This document shows, piece by piece, positions 33,726 to 41,083 of a stretch of DNA of 64,000 bases. A model generated the notes under the pieces. That model did not search any database, had not been told where the DNA came from, and worked only from the letters and a program-made list of their open reading frames with translations. A program made the position numbers and the translations under genes. Position 1 is the stretch's first letter; each line of letters begins with the position of its first letter. This stretch comes from CAVPCY01 sp963702525 (GTDB taxonomy: Bacteria > Actinomycetota > Coriobacteriia > Anaerosomatales > PHET01): the NCBI GenBank assembly GCA_963702525.1, contig CAVPCY010000013.1:1-64000 (forward strand), in the 5' to 3' direction.

Positions 33726-34049
33726 ATGTCATCTCGCATCAGAATCGCCGTCGTACTGTCGCTGATCGTGGTACTCGCTATCGCGGCAGTGGGATGCTCG
33801 TCATCGGCCAGCGCGCCTTCATCGGAGTCGGCGGCGCCGTCTGGCGGAGACGCGTCAGCAAGCGGTCAAGCGCTTGTCGAGCAGAAGTGCACCATGTGCC
33901 ACCCGATCAATCAGGTCAATGAGGCGAAGTACGACCAAGCCGGCTGGGAGGCGCTCGTTGCCCGCATGGAGCAGAACGGGCTCGTGGTGACTCCCGAGGA
34001 GCGCCAGGCGATTCTGGACTACCTGGTCCAGCGCGACGCAGGCAACTAG
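33726..34049 (+). CDS. Lipoprotein monohaem cytochrome c
   Basis: The 107-residue precursor has a signal peptide ending in a lipobox (AAVGC, lipidated Cys about 23), a serine- and alanine-rich linker, and a C-terminal domain with one CTMCH haem-binding motif. A distal methionine may be supplied by MEQNG. It would sit on the outer face of the cytoplasmic membrane as a small electron carrier. GGGGAG precedes the ATG. CcdA in this window could supply the reductant for its maturation; no other cytochrome c maturation gene is visible. It overlaps the convergent lipid kinase by four bases. Confidence 0.85.
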   Translation: MSSRIRIAVVLSLIVVLAIAAVGCSSSASAPSSESAAPSGGDASASGQALVEQKCTMCHPINQVNEAKYDQAGWEALVARMEQNGLVVTPEERQAILDYLVQRDAGN

Positions 34050-34969
34050 GGCTTCTCGGCAAACGGCGATCCTCGCGGCACGAGCAGCGTCGCGGCCCGA
34101 GGCAGTGAACGTGCCGAGAAGGGCGTGACTTCGTCGAGAACCTCGCCGTCGTACTGTATCCGCAGATCGGGCGAGGCATGGACTTCGACCTGCGCTGCGC
34201 GATACACCTCGATGCCCGAGCTGCGGTCGGCGTTGCCCGCGACACGATCGAGCACTGCTGCGAACACCGCGGGCAGGAGCGCTGCGGTGTGCTTGGCGGT
34301 CACGACTACCACGTCGAGCAGCCCGTCGCGGGGGCTCCACCCTTGGGTGATGGTCAGGTCGAACTGGATGCGCCCGAAGTTCACGAGAAGCACGGCGATG
34401 CCGTCGGTCGTGACGGCCGTACCGTCGATGAGGATCTCGAAAGACGATACGGTGGGAGCGATGTTGCCTACTGCGGCCATGAGGTAGGCGGCCGCCCCGA
34501 AGGTCGCTTTCAGAGGCGCGGCGCTCTCCATGATCGCCGCGTCGTAGCCTGCGCCGGCCATGACGGCGAAGCCGGAGGACCTGATGACGCCGTTCGTGTC
34601 GGTGTGGTGCAGCTCTCCCAGATCGAACGAGACGGGCGTGCCTTCCAGGGTGATCCGGGCGAGGGCAGGTGCATCGAGTGGCAGCCCCAGGTTCAGGGCC
34701 AGCAGGTTGGCGGTGCCGGCCGGATACACCAGCACCGGCACGCCGCTGTGGCGCATGGCGTAGCACACCGCCGAGACGGTCCCGTCACCCCCTGCGGCCA
34801 CGACGCGGTCGAACGCGGCAGCGTCGGCCACGAGGTCTTCGAACCGCGCAGTCGGCGAGACGAAGCGCATGACGACTTCGGCGCCGCTCGCGCCCAGCGC
34901 TCGGGCATAGTCGTAGAGTCCGGCGTCGCTGCCCCCCGAACGGGTGTTGACCACGACCAGTACGCGCAC
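34046..34969 (-). CDS. Diacylglycerol kinase-family lipid kinase
   Basis: The 307-residue protein belongs to the DagK/LCB5 family: it starts with VLVVVNTRSGG, has the ATP-binding AAGGDGTVS, and the PAGTANLLALNLGLP motif. It would phosphorylate diacylglycerol or a related lipid at the inner membrane face. The GTG at 34969 was chosen because TTGGAG lies five bases upstream; a longer reading from 35005 adds only MARHGTQPIGAH. Its stop codon is shared on the opposite strand with that of the cytochrome gene (CTAG). Confidence 0.9.
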   Translation of the reverse strand: MRVLVVVNTRSGGSDAGLYDYARALGASGAEVVMRFVSPTARFEDLVADAAAFDRVVAAGGDGTVSAVCYAMRHSGVPVLVYPAGTANLLALNLGLPLDAPALARITLEGTPVSFDLGELHHTDTNGVIRSSGFAVMAGAGYDAAIMESAAPLKATFGAAAYLMAAVGNIAPTVSSFEILIDGTAVTTDGIAVLLVNFGRIQFDLTITQGWSPRDGLLDVVVVTAKHTAALLPAVFAAVLDRVAGNADRSSGIEVYRAAQVEVHASPDLRIQYDGEVLDEVTPFSARSLPRAATLLVPRGSPFAEKP

Positions 34970-35046
34970 GTGCGCTCCAATCGGTTGCGTGCCATGCCTC
35001 GCCACGGCGGCGTGGGTCGTCTACCCTTCCTGCAGGGGAGATACCC

Positions 35047-36246
35047 GTGCGCGGCCGTTCAGAGAACGGGGATGCGGAGAAGACAGTAGTGTACGTCACC
35101 AATGTCGGCGAGCTTCGGGAGCTTGTGAGCCGGCTCAGAACCGCCCCAGTTGTGGGCATAGACACGGAGTTCATGCGCGAGCGCACCTACTTCGCGCGCC
35201 TGTGTTTGGTTCAGCTGGGGTCCGATGACGTGTCGGCCATAGTCGACCCGCTTGCGATAGACGACCTCTCCCCGCTGTGTGACCTGCTCAGCGACCCGGC
35301 GGTGACCAAGGTACTTCATGCGGGAAGCCAGGACCTGGAGATCTTCTATCGAATCTGCGGACTTGCTGCCGCGCCGATCTTCGACACGCAGGTTGCTGCG
35401 ACGCTGGCGGGGTTTCCGCAGCAGGTCGGGTACGGCGCGCTGGTCCAAGAGGTGTTCGGCGTCAAGCTCGACAAGGGCGACTCGTACACCGATTGGGCCA
35501 AGCGTCCGCTGACCGACACGCAGGTCGAGTACGCGCTCAACGACGTGCGCTACCTGCCCGAGATGTATCGGCGCCTCACCGCTCAGCTTGCCGAAGGCGG
35601 GCGCACCGAATGGTTGTCCGCCGACTTCGAACGCCTTGCCGACCCCGCCACCTATGAGATCGTGCCCGAGGAACAGTGGCGCAAGGTCAAGCGAATCTCC
35701 TCGCTCAACCGCAGGCAGCTCGCGGTGGCGCGCGAGGTGGCCGCATGGCGAGAGAACCAGGCCATCAAGCGCGACGTACCCAAGCGTTGGATCATCGGTG
35801 ACGAGAGCATCGTCGAGATCGCGCGTCGGATGCCCAAGACCGCCGAGGAGCTTCGCGACATCCGGGGCGTCGGCGACAAGGTCGGGAAGGGCGCGACCGC
35901 CGGTTTGCTCGCCGCGGTTACAGCCGGAGTCGCCGTCTCCGACGAGAATCTGCCGTCACTCGCGAAACGGCGACGGTTGCCTGGCGACGTAGATGGCGCG
36001 GTCGACCTCATGATCGCGCTCGTGCGGCTCCGAGCACGCGAGCACGGTGTCGCGATGCCTCTGCTCGCGTCGAGGGACGACCTCGAGCGGCTCGCCGGTG
36101 GCGAACGGGACGGCAATCCGCTGCTCGAGGGGTGGCGCAGGGCGATGGTGGGAAGCGAGCTTCTCGAGCTGCTCGAGGGGCGGCTGACGCTGAGTCTGGC
36201 CGACGGGCACCTCAGGGTCGTGAAGATTTCGGGTATTCAGGAGTAG
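35047..36246 (+). CDS. rnd: Ribonuclease D
   Basis: The 399-residue protein has an N-terminal DEDD exonuclease domain (GIDTEFMRERTY, HAGSQDLEIF, and the late aspartate/tyrosine motif ALNDVRYLPEMY) followed by HRDC domains (about 215-295 and the C-terminal third). RNase D trims the 3' ends of tRNA precursors and other stable RNA. The GTG start follows GGGGAG. It is a single gene between the lipid kinase and a metallopeptidase. Confidence 0.93.
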   Translation: MRGRSENGDAEKTVVYVTNVGELRELVSRLRTAPVVGIDTEFMRERTYFARLCLVQLGSDDVSAIVDPLAIDDLSPLCDLLSDPAVTKVLHAGSQDLEIFYRICGLAAAPIFDTQVAATLAGFPQQVGYGALVQEVFGVKLDKGDSYTDWAKRPLTDTQVEYALNDVRYLPEMYRRLTAQLAEGGRTEWLSADFERLADPATYEIVPEEQWRKVKRISSLNRRQLAVAREVAAWRENQAIKRDVPKRWIIGDESIVEIARRMPKTAEELRDIRGVGDKVGKGATAGLLAAVTAGVAVSDENLPSLAKRRRLPGDVDGAVDLMIALVRLRAREHGVAMPLLASRDDLERLAGGERDGNPLLEGWRRAMVGSELLELLEGRLTLSLADGHLRVVKISGIQE

Positions 36247-36325
36247 CCGCACGACGCTCGGTTCGGGGTTTGCTGGAAACCGGGTCCGCGCCAGCAGCTA
36301 CTGCCCACCGAAGGAGGACGTTCGA

Positions 36326-37006
36326 GTGTTATTCGATCCACAGTACCTGGTGATCATGATCGTGGCCCTGATCTTGGGCTTCGTCACACAAGGCTATGTC
36401 AATCGTGCCTACCGTCGTTGGAGCCAGGTTCAGCTCGCGACCGGCCGCTCAGGAGCGCAGGTGGCCCGATCGATGCTCGACTCCGAGGGGCTGCACGGCG
36501 TTGGGATCGAGATGGTTCCAGGGAACCTGACCGACCACTACGACCCCAAAGCCAACGTGCTTCGGCTCTCGGAAGACGTCTTCTCCAGCACGACGGTCGC
36601 TGCGGCCGGCGTCGCCGCACACGAGGCGGGGCACGCGGTGCAGCATGCGCGGAACTACGCACCCGCGCGAATCCGCATGGCGCTCGTGCCAGCGGCCAAC
36701 ATCGGCTCCCAGGCAGCCTGGGTGCTGATCATGATCGGGCTGGTAATCGGCTTCACGGGACTCGCGTGGCTCGGCGTGATCGCGTTCGCGCTGGCCGTGT
36801 TGTTCCAACTCGTCACACTCCCCGTCGAGTTCGACGCCTCGAAGCGGGCGCTTGCGGCGCTCTCCACCACCGGTCTGCTACCCGACACGCAGGTCGCCGG
36901 TGCGCGCAACGTGCTGACCGCGGCGGCGCTCACCTACATCGCCGCCGCCCTTATCTCGGTGATGCAGCTCCTGTACTGGATCGGTGCCGTGGGCCGACGC
37001 AACTAG
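36326..37006 (+). CDS. Membrane zinc metallopeptidase (YugP type)
   Basis: The 226-residue membrane protein has an N-terminal helix, the zinc-binding motif AAHEAGHAVQHA (HExxH, about residues 97-108) and two further helices in the C-terminal half. This matches the YugP family of putative membrane proteases. The GTG start follows a perfect AGGAGG. Substrates are unknown. Confidence 0.88.
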   Translation: MLFDPQYLVIMIVALILGFVTQGYVNRAYRRWSQVQLATGRSGAQVARSMLDSEGLHGVGIEMVPGNLTDHYDPKANVLRLSEDVFSSTTVAAAGVAAHEAGHAVQHARNYAPARIRMALVPAANIGSQAAWVLIMIGLVIGFTGLAWLGVIAFALAVLFQLVTLPVEFDASKRALAALSTTGLLPDTQVAGARNVLTAAALTYIAAALISVMQLLYWIGAVGRRN

Positions 37007-37111
37007 AGCGGCTGCCAGGCGCTAGGTGGCCGAGCATCGGATGGCGTGGCAACGTTCCCGCCGGTGTCGGAACGGGCTGGTAGAATCGCTCGTGGTAGCC
37101 GAGGGGGGGCC

Positions 37112-38392
37112 GTGACCGAACAGCGCGCGCTTTCCGTGACCGAGGCGATGACTCTCGCGAAGCAGGCGCTCGAGACCGTGCGCCTCCGAGTCGTCGGTGA
37201 GGTATCGGAGTTCAACGACAAGCCGGGGTACAAGGCGGCGTACTTCACGATCTGCGACGGTAGCGCCTCGATGTCGTGTCTCATGTGGCGAGATGTCTAC
37301 GCCGCCAGCGGTGTAGCCTTGCGGTGCGGCATGCTGGTCGAGCTCAGCGGGCAGTTCTCGGCGTATGTGGCGAAGGGCCGGATGCAGTTCACCGTGCGCT
37401 CGCTCGCGCTGGCGGGCGAGGGTCGACTTCGCATGCAGGTGGCCGAGCTCGCACGCAAACTCGAGACCGAAGGGCTCATGAGGCCCGAGCGGAAGCGCAT
37501 GCCACCCCGGTACCCCACTCGCATCGCTGTCGTCACCTCGCCGCGGGGCAAGGCGATCCACGACGTCCTGCGCACGCTCAAGCGGCGCTACCCGCTTGCC
37601 GAGCTGCTCGTCGCCGGGGTGCAGGTCGAAGGCGAGGGAGCGGTCCGTGCCCTGATAGAGGGGCTGCGCGCTGCCGAAGATGCTCGGCCCGACGTAGTAC
37701 TGCTCGTTCGCGGCGGCGGCTCGTACGAAGACCTCATGCCCTTCAACGCCGAGGAGCTGGCCCGAACGATCGTGGCGATGTCGGTTCCGGTCGTGACCGG
37801 CATCGGGCACGAACCCGACACGTCTATCGCCGACATGGTGGCCGACGTGCGTGCTTCGACCCCTACGGCGGCCGCCGAGACGGTCGCGCCGTCGGCTGAG
37901 GAGATAGCCGCGATCCTTCACCGCGAGCAGCGCGTACTCGCGGCTGCTCTTGCCCACCGGATCCGCTCTGCGAATCAGCGCGTCACGGCTCTTGCGGACC
38001 GACCGGTCTTCACGGACGCGGTATCGGTGCTCGGACCGGCGTGGCAGGCGTTCGACATGGCCAGGGTGCGCCTCGAGCGGGCGATACCAGAGAAGCTGGC
38101 GCGCGACAGCGAGCGGGTGCGCAACGCTCGAGCGCGCCTCATCGGCGTGGGCGGGCGCGTCACGGAACGCGCTCGTGCGAGCGTGGCGCTCGGATCGGCC
38201 CGGCTCGACGATCTCTCGCCCCTCGCGATTCTCGGGCGTGGCTACTCGGCGGCGTTCGCCCAAGATGGTCGCACGGTTCTGCGCAGCGTGACTCAGGTCG
38301 CACCCGGGGACGGGATGTTCGTGCGTATGTCCGACGGCCGCGTGGGATGTACTGTTGACACCGTTGAACATGGAGGCACAGATGGCCGCTGA
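37112..38392 (+). CDS. xseA: Exodeoxyribonuclease VII large subunit
   Basis: The 426-residue product has the N-terminal OB-fold (RLRVVGEVSEFNDKPGYKAAYFTI) and the XseA catalytic core (VVTSPRGKAIHDVL, LVRGGGSYEDLMPFN, GIGHEPDTSIADMVAD, RASTPTAAAE), then a long coiled region. With XseB it degrades single-stranded DNA from both ends. GTG 37112 follows GAGGGGGGG. Its end overlaps xseB by eleven bases. Confidence 0.95.
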   Translation: MTEQRALSVTEAMTLAKQALETVRLRVVGEVSEFNDKPGYKAAYFTICDGSASMSCLMWRDVYAASGVALRCGMLVELSGQFSAYVAKGRMQFTVRSLALAGEGRLRMQVAELARKLETEGLMRPERKRMPPRYPTRIAVVTSPRGKAIHDVLRTLKRRYPLAELLVAGVQVEGEGAVRALIEGLRAAEDARPDVVLLVRGGGSYEDLMPFNAEELARTIVAMSVPVVTGIGHEPDTSIADMVADVRASTPTAAAETVAPSAEEIAAILHREQRVLAAALAHRIRSANQRVTALADRPVFTDAVSVLGPAWQAFDMARVRLERAIPEKLARDSERVRNARARLIGVGGRVTERARASVALGSARLDDLSPLAILGRGYSAAFAQDGRTVLRSVTQVAPGDGMFVRMSDGRVGCTVDTVEHGGTDGR

Positions 38393-38636
38393 GACGAGAC
38401 CCGCTCCCGAGTCACTGGCGTTCGGGGAGGCACTCGCAGAACTCGAAACCATCGTGGGCCAGCTTGAGAGCGGACAACTCGAACTGGAGGACAGCCTCGA
38501 GAAGTACGAGCGGGGCGTCGCGTTGCTCAGGGCGCTCCAGGCACGGCTCACTGAGGCGCAGCAGAAGGTCACGGTGCTCATGGGCGAACTCGAGTCGGAC
38601 ACTGCGGTCGAGGGGTCAGGAGCCGATGATGAGTGA
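38382..38636 (+). CDS. xseB: Exodeoxyribonuclease VII small subunit
   Basis: The 84-residue helical protein carries the XseB signature (FGEALAELETIVGQLESGQL, followed by SLEKYERGVALL). It assembles in several copies on XseA. The ATG at 38382 is well placed after TGGAGG, inside the 3' end of xseA, indicating coupled translation. It overlaps the HIT gene by eight bases. Confidence 0.95.
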   Translation: MAAETRPAPESLAFGEALAELETIVGQLESGQLELEDSLEKYERGVALLRALQARLTEAQQKVTVLMGELESDTAVEGSGADDE

Positions 38637-38979
38637 GTGCATCTTCTGCAAGATCGCCGAAGGTGAGATTCCCGCCGACCTGGTCTACCAAGACGACAAG
38701 GTCATCGCCTTCGACGATATCTCGCCGCAGGCTCCGGTTCACACGCTCGTCATACCACGCGCGCACCACGCGCACCTGGGTGACGGGCTCGACAACGAGA
38801 CACTGGCCGCGGTCTTCTCGGCGGTTCCCAAGGTGGCCGCGATCAAAGGGGTCGATGTGAGCGGCTACAGGGTAATCGTGAACAACGGCCCGGACGCGAA
38901 CCAGCTCGTCGGTCACCTGCACGTCCACGTCCTTGGCGGCCGCACCATGGCGCACGGAATGGTGAGCTTCGAGGAATGA
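38629..38979 (+). CDS. HIT-family nucleotide hydrolase
   Basis: The 116-residue protein is a histidine-triad protein of the HinT type: CIFCKIAEGEIPA at the N-terminus and the catalytic triad HLHVHVLGG near the C-terminus. These enzymes hydrolyse adenosine phosphoramidates. Of two neighbouring ATG codons, the one at 38629 is better spaced from CAGGAG. Its stop overlaps the next start as ATGA. Confidence 0.95.
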   Translation: MSECIFCKIAEGEIPADLVYQDDKVIAFDDISPQAPVHTLVIPRAHHAHLGDGLDNETLAAVFSAVPKVAAIKGVDVSGYRVIVNNGPDANQLVGHLHVHVLGGRTMAHGMVSFEE

Positions 38980-40538
38980 GCGACGCCGGTCGAGTCCCCG
39001 TCACGTTCGAGCCGTCCGGCGTGGTCGCGTGGGTCGATCCGGGCACCACGGTTCTTCAGGCCGGTCGTGCCGCCGGCGTGGTCATCTCGGCGCCGTGCGG
39101 TGGCAGGGGCGTGTGCGGGCAGTGCGGCGTGCGCGTGGTCGCGGGAGAGCTTGCGCCGCCTACCGGCGACGAGGCGGGGGCTCTCGAGCGCTCTCGTTCG
39201 CCCTTGCGTCTCGCATGCCGCGCGAAGATCGCGGGACCTGTGACTCTGCGTCCTGTGGTCGTGAACTCCACAGCGGCAGGCGCTGCAGCAGCACTCGCGG
39301 GCGAGACACCGATCGTTGTCGGAGTCGATCTGGGCACGACCACGGTGTCTGCGACCGCCGTAGAGCAGAGCAGTGGTCGGCAGTTGGGAACCTCGGTCGT
39401 GGTCAACCGGCAACAGCTGTACGGCGCGGACGTGCTGACGCGCGTCAGCGCGGCACTGGATGGAGCCCGGGATTCACTGCGCGGGCTCGCGGAAGACTCG
39501 GTGCTTGACGCGGTGGACACGGCTGCTCCCCGTGCTCGCGCCCGCGTGAGCCGTCTGGTGATAGCAGGCAACGTGGTGATGTCGACGCTTCTTGCAGGGG
39601 CCGACGTGAGTTCGCTGGCAAGCCACCCGTTCTCGATTCCGGACGGGTGCGCATCGCTGCCCGGAGACTCCCGCCTCCTCAAGGCACTTCCGAATGCGGT
39701 CATCGAACTGGTTCCACCGCTCGCTGGTTTCGTGGGAGGGGACGTGCTCGCGGGCCTCGTTGCGCGTGAGGTCGAGTCGGATGGGCCACCGCGCTTGCTG
39801 GTGGACATCGGCACGAACGCCGAGGTCGCGCTCAGCGTGCCGGGACGTGTGTGGGTCGCGTCCGCGGCGGCGGGCCCGGCCTTCGAGGGCGGAAACATAA
39901 CATGCGGCGGACCGGCGACGGCGGAGGCGGTCGTGTCGGTCGACATCGCAGATGACGGGGCCGTCGTTCTCCAGACGCTAGGCGACGCGGAGCCCACGTG
40001 GTTCTCTGGCGCCGGACTCGTCTCTGCGGTGGCCGCCATGCGGCGCGCAGGTCACATCGATGCCGACGGGCTCATGTCACCGGACGGCCCCCTGAGGGCA
40101 CGTTTCGACACCGACGATCGGGGCATCCTTGGTGTCGCGTTGGGAGTGCCCGGGGGGTGCCTTGCCGTCACCCAGCATGACGTGCGGGCCTTGCAGCTTG
40201 CGAAGGCCGCGGTCCGGGTAGCCATCGAGATGGTGCTCGCACGCGCCGGCGTTGCGGCCAAGGACCTCGGCACGCTCTACGTGTCCGGAGCGTTCGGCGG
40301 AGCGCTGCCGGCAAGAGATCTCGTGGAACTCGGCGTGGTGCCTGTCCAGGCCGAGCGCGTCGTGGCTCACGCCGGGAACACATCGTTGGCGGGAGCCACC
40401 GCCCTGGCGATGGATGCGGCACTTCTCACTCGTGCGCGAGAGGTGACCGCGAATGCGGTTCTCGTCGACTTGGCGGCAGACTCCGGGTTCTCGGCACGAC
40501 TGCTCCAGGCGCTCACGCTGGCGCCCTACTCGGCATAG
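38976..40538 (+). CDS. Ferredoxin-ASKHA protein, corrinoid-activation (RACE) type
   Basis: The 520-residue protein joins an N-terminal [2Fe-2S] ferredoxin domain (CGGRGVCGQC plus a later LACRA cysteine, residues about 40-80) to a C-terminal ASKHA ATPase-like domain with VGVDLGTTTVSATAV, LLVDIGTNAEVAL and YVSGAFGG. This is the architecture of RACE proteins, which use ATP to reduce Co(II) corrinoid proteins to Co(I). No corrinoid protein or methyltransferase is next to it; the only B12-related gene in the window is the radical SAM protein at 3410-4699. It ends the xseA-xseB-HIT chain and is followed by a strong terminator. Confidence 0.88.
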   Translation: MSDAGRVPVTFEPSGVVAWVDPGTTVLQAGRAAGVVISAPCGGRGVCGQCGVRVVAGELAPPTGDEAGALERSRSPLRLACRAKIAGPVTLRPVVVNSTAAGAAAALAGETPIVVGVDLGTTTVSATAVEQSSGRQLGTSVVVNRQQLYGADVLTRVSAALDGARDSLRGLAEDSVLDAVDTAAPRARARVSRLVIAGNVVMSTLLAGADVSSLASHPFSIPDGCASLPGDSRLLKALPNAVIELVPPLAGFVGGDVLAGLVAREVESDGPPRLLVDIGTNAEVALSVPGRVWVASAAAGPAFEGGNITCGGPATAEAVVSVDIADDGAVVLQTLGDAEPTWFSGAGLVSAVAAMRRAGHIDADGLMSPDGPLRARFDTDDRGILGVALGVPGGCLAVTQHDVRALQLAKAAVRVAIEMVLARAGVAAKDLGTLYVSGAFGGALPARDLVELGVVPVQAERVVAHAGNTSLAGATALAMDAALLTRAREVTANAVLVDLAADSGFSARLLQALTLAPYSA

Positions 40539-40556
40539 TCAGAGGTCAGGGAAGCC

Positions 40557-40586
40557 GAAAGCCCCGGCCTTCGGGCCGGGGCTTTC
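40557..40586 (+). terminator. Strong terminator with TTCG tetraloop
   Basis: A perfect 13-bp stem (GAAAGCCCCGGCC at 40557-40569, GGCCGGGGCTTTC at 40574-40586) is capped by the very stable TTCG loop. It ends the xseAB-HIT-RACE operon. Confidence 0.92.
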
Positions 40587-41083
40587 TCAATCCTTCCCTG
40601 CTCATACCCCTGAGTCTTTGCCGGGCGTCGGTCTGCCTGGTGACCGGATTCTCACGCGGTGCCGGCCGCGGAATCGCCCATTGCCGGTTGCCGTCCGGAT
40701 CCCCCGGAAGCGGCGTTTTGAGGGAAGGGAAACCTGTCAATGCCGTGACAATACTCTGCGTACAACGCCTCTGCAACATCTGTTACAAAGAAAATCATTA
40801 AGGTCTCGTTTGTGACGCCTATCACAGAGCGTGCAGTCCGGGAATCTGGTCCGCGGCGCTGCGGGGCAGTGCCGCTCGTGGGGGTGCGGTCGCGCCGTCC
40901 ACCGACCAAGATGCACCGTCTGCCTGTTTGGGCGGCGTGCCTGCTCGGGTAGCCAACGTAGTATGGGCGCACGGTCCCTGGAAGGGGCCGCCGTCTTCAC
41001 AGGGTGGGGCTATCGGTTCGGGGACAAGCGTGGAACGACGGGTTCCGTTCCGCATGCCGCAGGAGAGACAGAAGGAGGCCGGT
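40587..41083 (+). promoter_or_regulatory. Gene-free regulatory region upstream of acs
   Basis: These nearly 500 bases contain no conserved coding sequence. The middle part (about 40730-40810) is clearly more A/T-rich than its surroundings, as expected of a promoter, and a CRP-type palindrome follows at 40811. The acs ribosome site GAAGGAGG lies at the end. In-frame codons upstream of the chosen acs start have no family resemblance. Confidence 0.6.
40811..40826. promoter_or_regulatory. CRP-type binding site upstream of acs
   Basis: TGTGA-CGCCTA-TCACA is a perfect TGTGA-N6-TCACA palindrome. It lies about 260 bases before acs. A CRP/FNR-family regulator whose recognition helix contains SRETASR is encoded at 61967-62665, and a near match to the same box precedes that gene. 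Confidence 0.75.

Noticed and set aside
40928..41083. N-terminal extension of acetyl-CoA synthetase to 40928
   Set aside because: The added residues have no family resemblance and a strong GAAGGAGG precedes the internal ATG at 41084.
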